Part shown: positions 14,581 through 15,809 of the stretch, in pieces | How the letters are laid out: every line of letters starts with the position of its first letter | Position numbering within the stretch: position 1 is the stretch's first letter | Source: CAYMPW01 sp964558505 | GTDB taxonomy: Archaea > Thermoplasmatota > Thermoplasmata > Methanomassiliicoccales > Methanomethylophilaceae | NCBI GenBank assembly: GCA_964558505.1 | Contig: CAZLEI010000032.1 | Location: 1 to 15,809, forward strand | Direction: 5' to 3' | DNA length: 15,809 nucleotides | Program-made: the position numbers and the translations under genes | Notes under the pieces: generated by a model | What the model was told of the DNA's origin: nothing | Databases searched by the model: none | The model's input: only the letters and a program-made list of their open reading frames with translations

Positions 14581-15393
14581 ATGAGATTCGGACCGGCAGG
14601 TTATCCCAGGAGCAGCAAGAATCCTGAGGATGCGTTCAGGATAGTCCGCGATATGGGCCTGGACGCTCTCGAAGTGGAATTCGTCAGAGGGGCAAGGATA
14701 TCGCAGGAGCGTGCAGTGGCCGTAGGGAGGTCCGCCGCGGAGCACGACATCAGGCTGAGCTGCCACGCGCCGTATTTCATAAGCTTCAATTCAGAGAATC
14801 CGGAGACGCGCGTAAAGAGCCTCGGGTGGGTGATGGACACCGTCCGTGCCGCACACGCCCTCGGAGCATACATCATCGTGATACACGCGGCCACGTACGG
14901 GAAGAGTCCGGAGACCGCAACCCAATCTGTGATCGACGGTCTGTCCAAGTGCAGGGAGACGATGGATGACGAGGGGATACGCGATGTCATCCTCGGGATA
15001 GAGACCATGGGGAAGACGGGCACATGGGGGACGCTGAAGGAGATATCCGAGGTGATGGACAGCGTGGACGGTTGCCGTCCGGTCCTGGATGTGGCCCATG
15101 TCCATGCGAGGGGCCGCGGGTGCCTGAGGACCAGGCAGGACATGTCCGATCTGGCGGAGGAGTTCTTCCCGTTGGCCGGTGATATCGCCCATTTCCATAT
15201 CAGCTGTATAAAATACGGGGACAAAGGGGAGATCTCCCATCTTCCGCTTGAGACGAAGGATCCGGACATGTCCCTTCTGGCGGATGTCCTGTCCGGATAT
15301 GACCGGGATTGCACTTTTGTATGCGAGTCGCCGCTCATGGAAGAGGATGCCGCGGTGTTCCGGGACATGTTCAAACCGAAGGGTCAACGATAA
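14581..15393 (+). CDS. nfo: Endonuclease IV family AP endonuclease (TIM barrel)
   Basis: The 270-residue protein is an AP endonuclease 2/endonuclease IV-like TIM barrel, which cuts DNA 5' to abasic sites using a metal cluster. Candidate metal ligands matching E. coli Nfo are His62 (SCHAPYF), His102 (VIHAA), Glu141 (GIETMGK), Asp170 and His173 (VLDVAHVHARG), His206 (HFHIS), His220 (SHLPL) and Glu249 (CESPL). The Asp that precedes the equivalent of His220 by two residues in E. coli is not visible, which may be usual for the archaeal branch. The length is close to the family norm of about 270-285. It has its own TATA-like element and is divergent from OGG, so glycosylase and AP endonuclease steps of base excision repair are side by side. 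A related sugar-isomerase-like TIM barrel is the main alternative. Confidence 0.87.
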   Translation: MRFGPAGYPRSSKNPEDAFRIVRDMGLDALEVEFVRGARISQERAVAVGRSAAEHDIRLSCHAPYFISFNSENPETRVKSLGWVMDTVRAAHALGAYIIVIHAATYGKSPETATQSVIDGLSKCRETMDDEGIRDVILGIETMGKTGTWGTLKEISEVMDSVDGCRPVLDVAHVHARGRGCLRTRQDMSDLAEEFFPLAGDIAHFHISCIKYGDKGEISHLPLETKDPDMSLLADVLSGYDRDCTFVCESPLMEEDAAVFRDMFKPKGQR

Positions 15394-15394
15394 G

Positions 15395-15404
15395 GTTTAT
15401 ATTT
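15395..15404 (+). promoter_or_regulatory. TATA box of the tRNA-Thr gene
   Basis: The sequence gtttatattt begins one base after the endonuclease IV stop codon and is centred about 28 nt before the first base of the tRNA. It is the clearest TATA box in the window. Confidence 0.7.
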
Positions 15405-15427
15405 CCGGGTTCGTTGCACGAACCATC

Positions 15428-15499
15428 GCCATTGTGGCTCAGCGGTAGAGCGACTGATTCGTAATCAGTCGGTCGGGGGTTCAATTCCCTCCAATGGCT
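15428..15499 (+). tRNA. trnT: tRNA-Thr (anticodon CGU)
   Basis: All four stems fold. The acceptor GCCATTG pairs with CAATGGC, the D stem GCTC/GAGC encloses AGCGGTA, and the anticodon stem ACTGA/TCAGT encloses TTCGTAA. The T stem GGGGG/CCCTC has one G-U pair and the loop TTCAATT. Anticodon CGT reads the threonine codon ACG. The discriminator base is T (position 15499), and CCA is encoded directly after it at 15500-15502. No intron is present. The gene is in the same orientation as nfo but has its own TATA box. Confidence 0.97.
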
Positions 15500-15731
15500 C
15501 CATTATCATATCAAGGTCTGAGCGTGCGCGCTCATATCATCGACGATTCCCATCCATCTTGTGAGACATCCGATGTTTTACGCGCGTTCTTAAGTTCTCC
15601 GATGCTGTCGATTCGGATTCGTTGCGATTTTTCGGATAGGACGGACATATGAGCGCCGGCATTGCGATGCGTACGCGGCCATTGTTCTTCAGAAGGATTC
15701 AGGTAAGAAGTTTCAGGATCCACTGATGGCC

Positions 15732-15809
15732 TTATGCCATCTCGCGTTTCACTATGTACAGTCCGCATATGATGAGGAACAGCACGAGCAGGATGTTGAA
15801 CGAACTCCC
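15732..15809 (-). CDS. C-terminal end of a membrane protein (cut by window edge)
   Basis: The last 78 nt on the minus strand encode 25 residues and a TAA stop. The stretch starting FNILLVLFLIICGLYIV is a strong transmembrane helix, followed by KREMA, a basic cytoplasmic end. The codons favour C/G in third position like the other genes here. It looks like the final helix of a larger membrane protein whose remainder lies outside the window, so no family can be named. Confidence 0.5.
   Translation of the reverse strand, partial: GSSFNILLVLFLIICGLYIVKREMA

Noticed and set aside
15520..15533. A hairpin GAGCG-TGCG-CGCTC after the tRNA as a terminator
   Set aside because: The stem is only 5 bp and no T-tract follows, so it does not resemble either archaeal oligo-T or bacterial intrinsic termination.
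15532..15768. A 78-codon minus-strand frame after the tRNA
   Set aside because: Its codons do not show the strong C/G third-position preference of the real genes, the product has no recognisable feature, and its start lies inside the better-supported membrane-protein end in another frame. I see no convincing gene in 15503-15731.
1..15809. A CRISPR array, insertion sequence, prophage or defence system
   Set aside because: No regularly spaced repeats, transposase, integrase, terminal inverted repeats or known defence genes were seen. The gene content is core information processing, metabolism and DNA repair.

Overview
The window looks like chromosomal DNA from a GC-rich archaeon, most likely in or near the Thermoplasmata/Methanomassiliicoccales. 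That placement is an inference from gene content and signals. The archaeal/eukaryotic-type information genes are MCM, NMD3, Tsr3, DUF424, an archaeal OGG and a COG2522-type regulator. Operon-leading genes have TATA-like boxes about 25-32 nt before the ATG and no Shine-Dalgarno (SD) site, which suggests leaderless transcripts. None of the 14 identifiable stop codons is TAG, which fits (but does not prove) a pyrrolysine-using lineage. A run of exactly 100 N (7579-7678) marks an assembly gap.

Layout, left to right. (1) 1-652, minus: a six-helix membrane protein with an odd Cys/Asp-rich N-terminus, cut by the window edge. (2) 899-1929, plus: a low-molecular-weight phosphatase/ArsC-fold protein whose catalytic Cys and Arg are replaced, overlapping tsr3 (rRNA aminocarboxypropyl transferase). 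(3) 1986-5642, plus: a small winged-helix-like protein, MCM helicase, DUF424 and NMD3, joined by overlaps of 1-4 nt. (4) 5696-7125, plus: the two subunits of a class I [4Fe-4S] fumarate hydratase. (5) 7126-7713, minus: a membrane-anchored protein with a carboxypeptidase-regulatory-like beta domain, interrupted by the N gap. (6) 7775-13138, plus: a 1787-residue Lhr-type helicase. (7) 13200-13589, plus: a small HTH regulator. (8) 13520-14365, minus: 8-oxoguanine DNA glycosylase. (9) 14581-15393, plus: an endonuclease IV family enzyme. (10) 15428-15499, plus: tRNA-Thr(CGU). (11) 15732-15809, minus: the last 25 codons of another membrane protein.

Functionally there are three themes. Replication and ribosome maturation are grouped on the left (Tsr3, MCM, NMD3, DUF424). 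A fumarate/malate interconverting enzyme sits in the middle. DNA repair dominates the right: Lhr, whose C-terminal half contains AlkZ-like sequence, lies near a divergently transcribed pair of base-excision-repair genes (OGG and endonuclease IV).

No mobile element, CRISPR array or rRNA was seen. The items most worth checking are the catalytically dead phosphatase-fold protein, the Cys/Asp tail of the first membrane protein, the winged-helix gene in front of mcm, and the very large C-terminal extension of Lhr.
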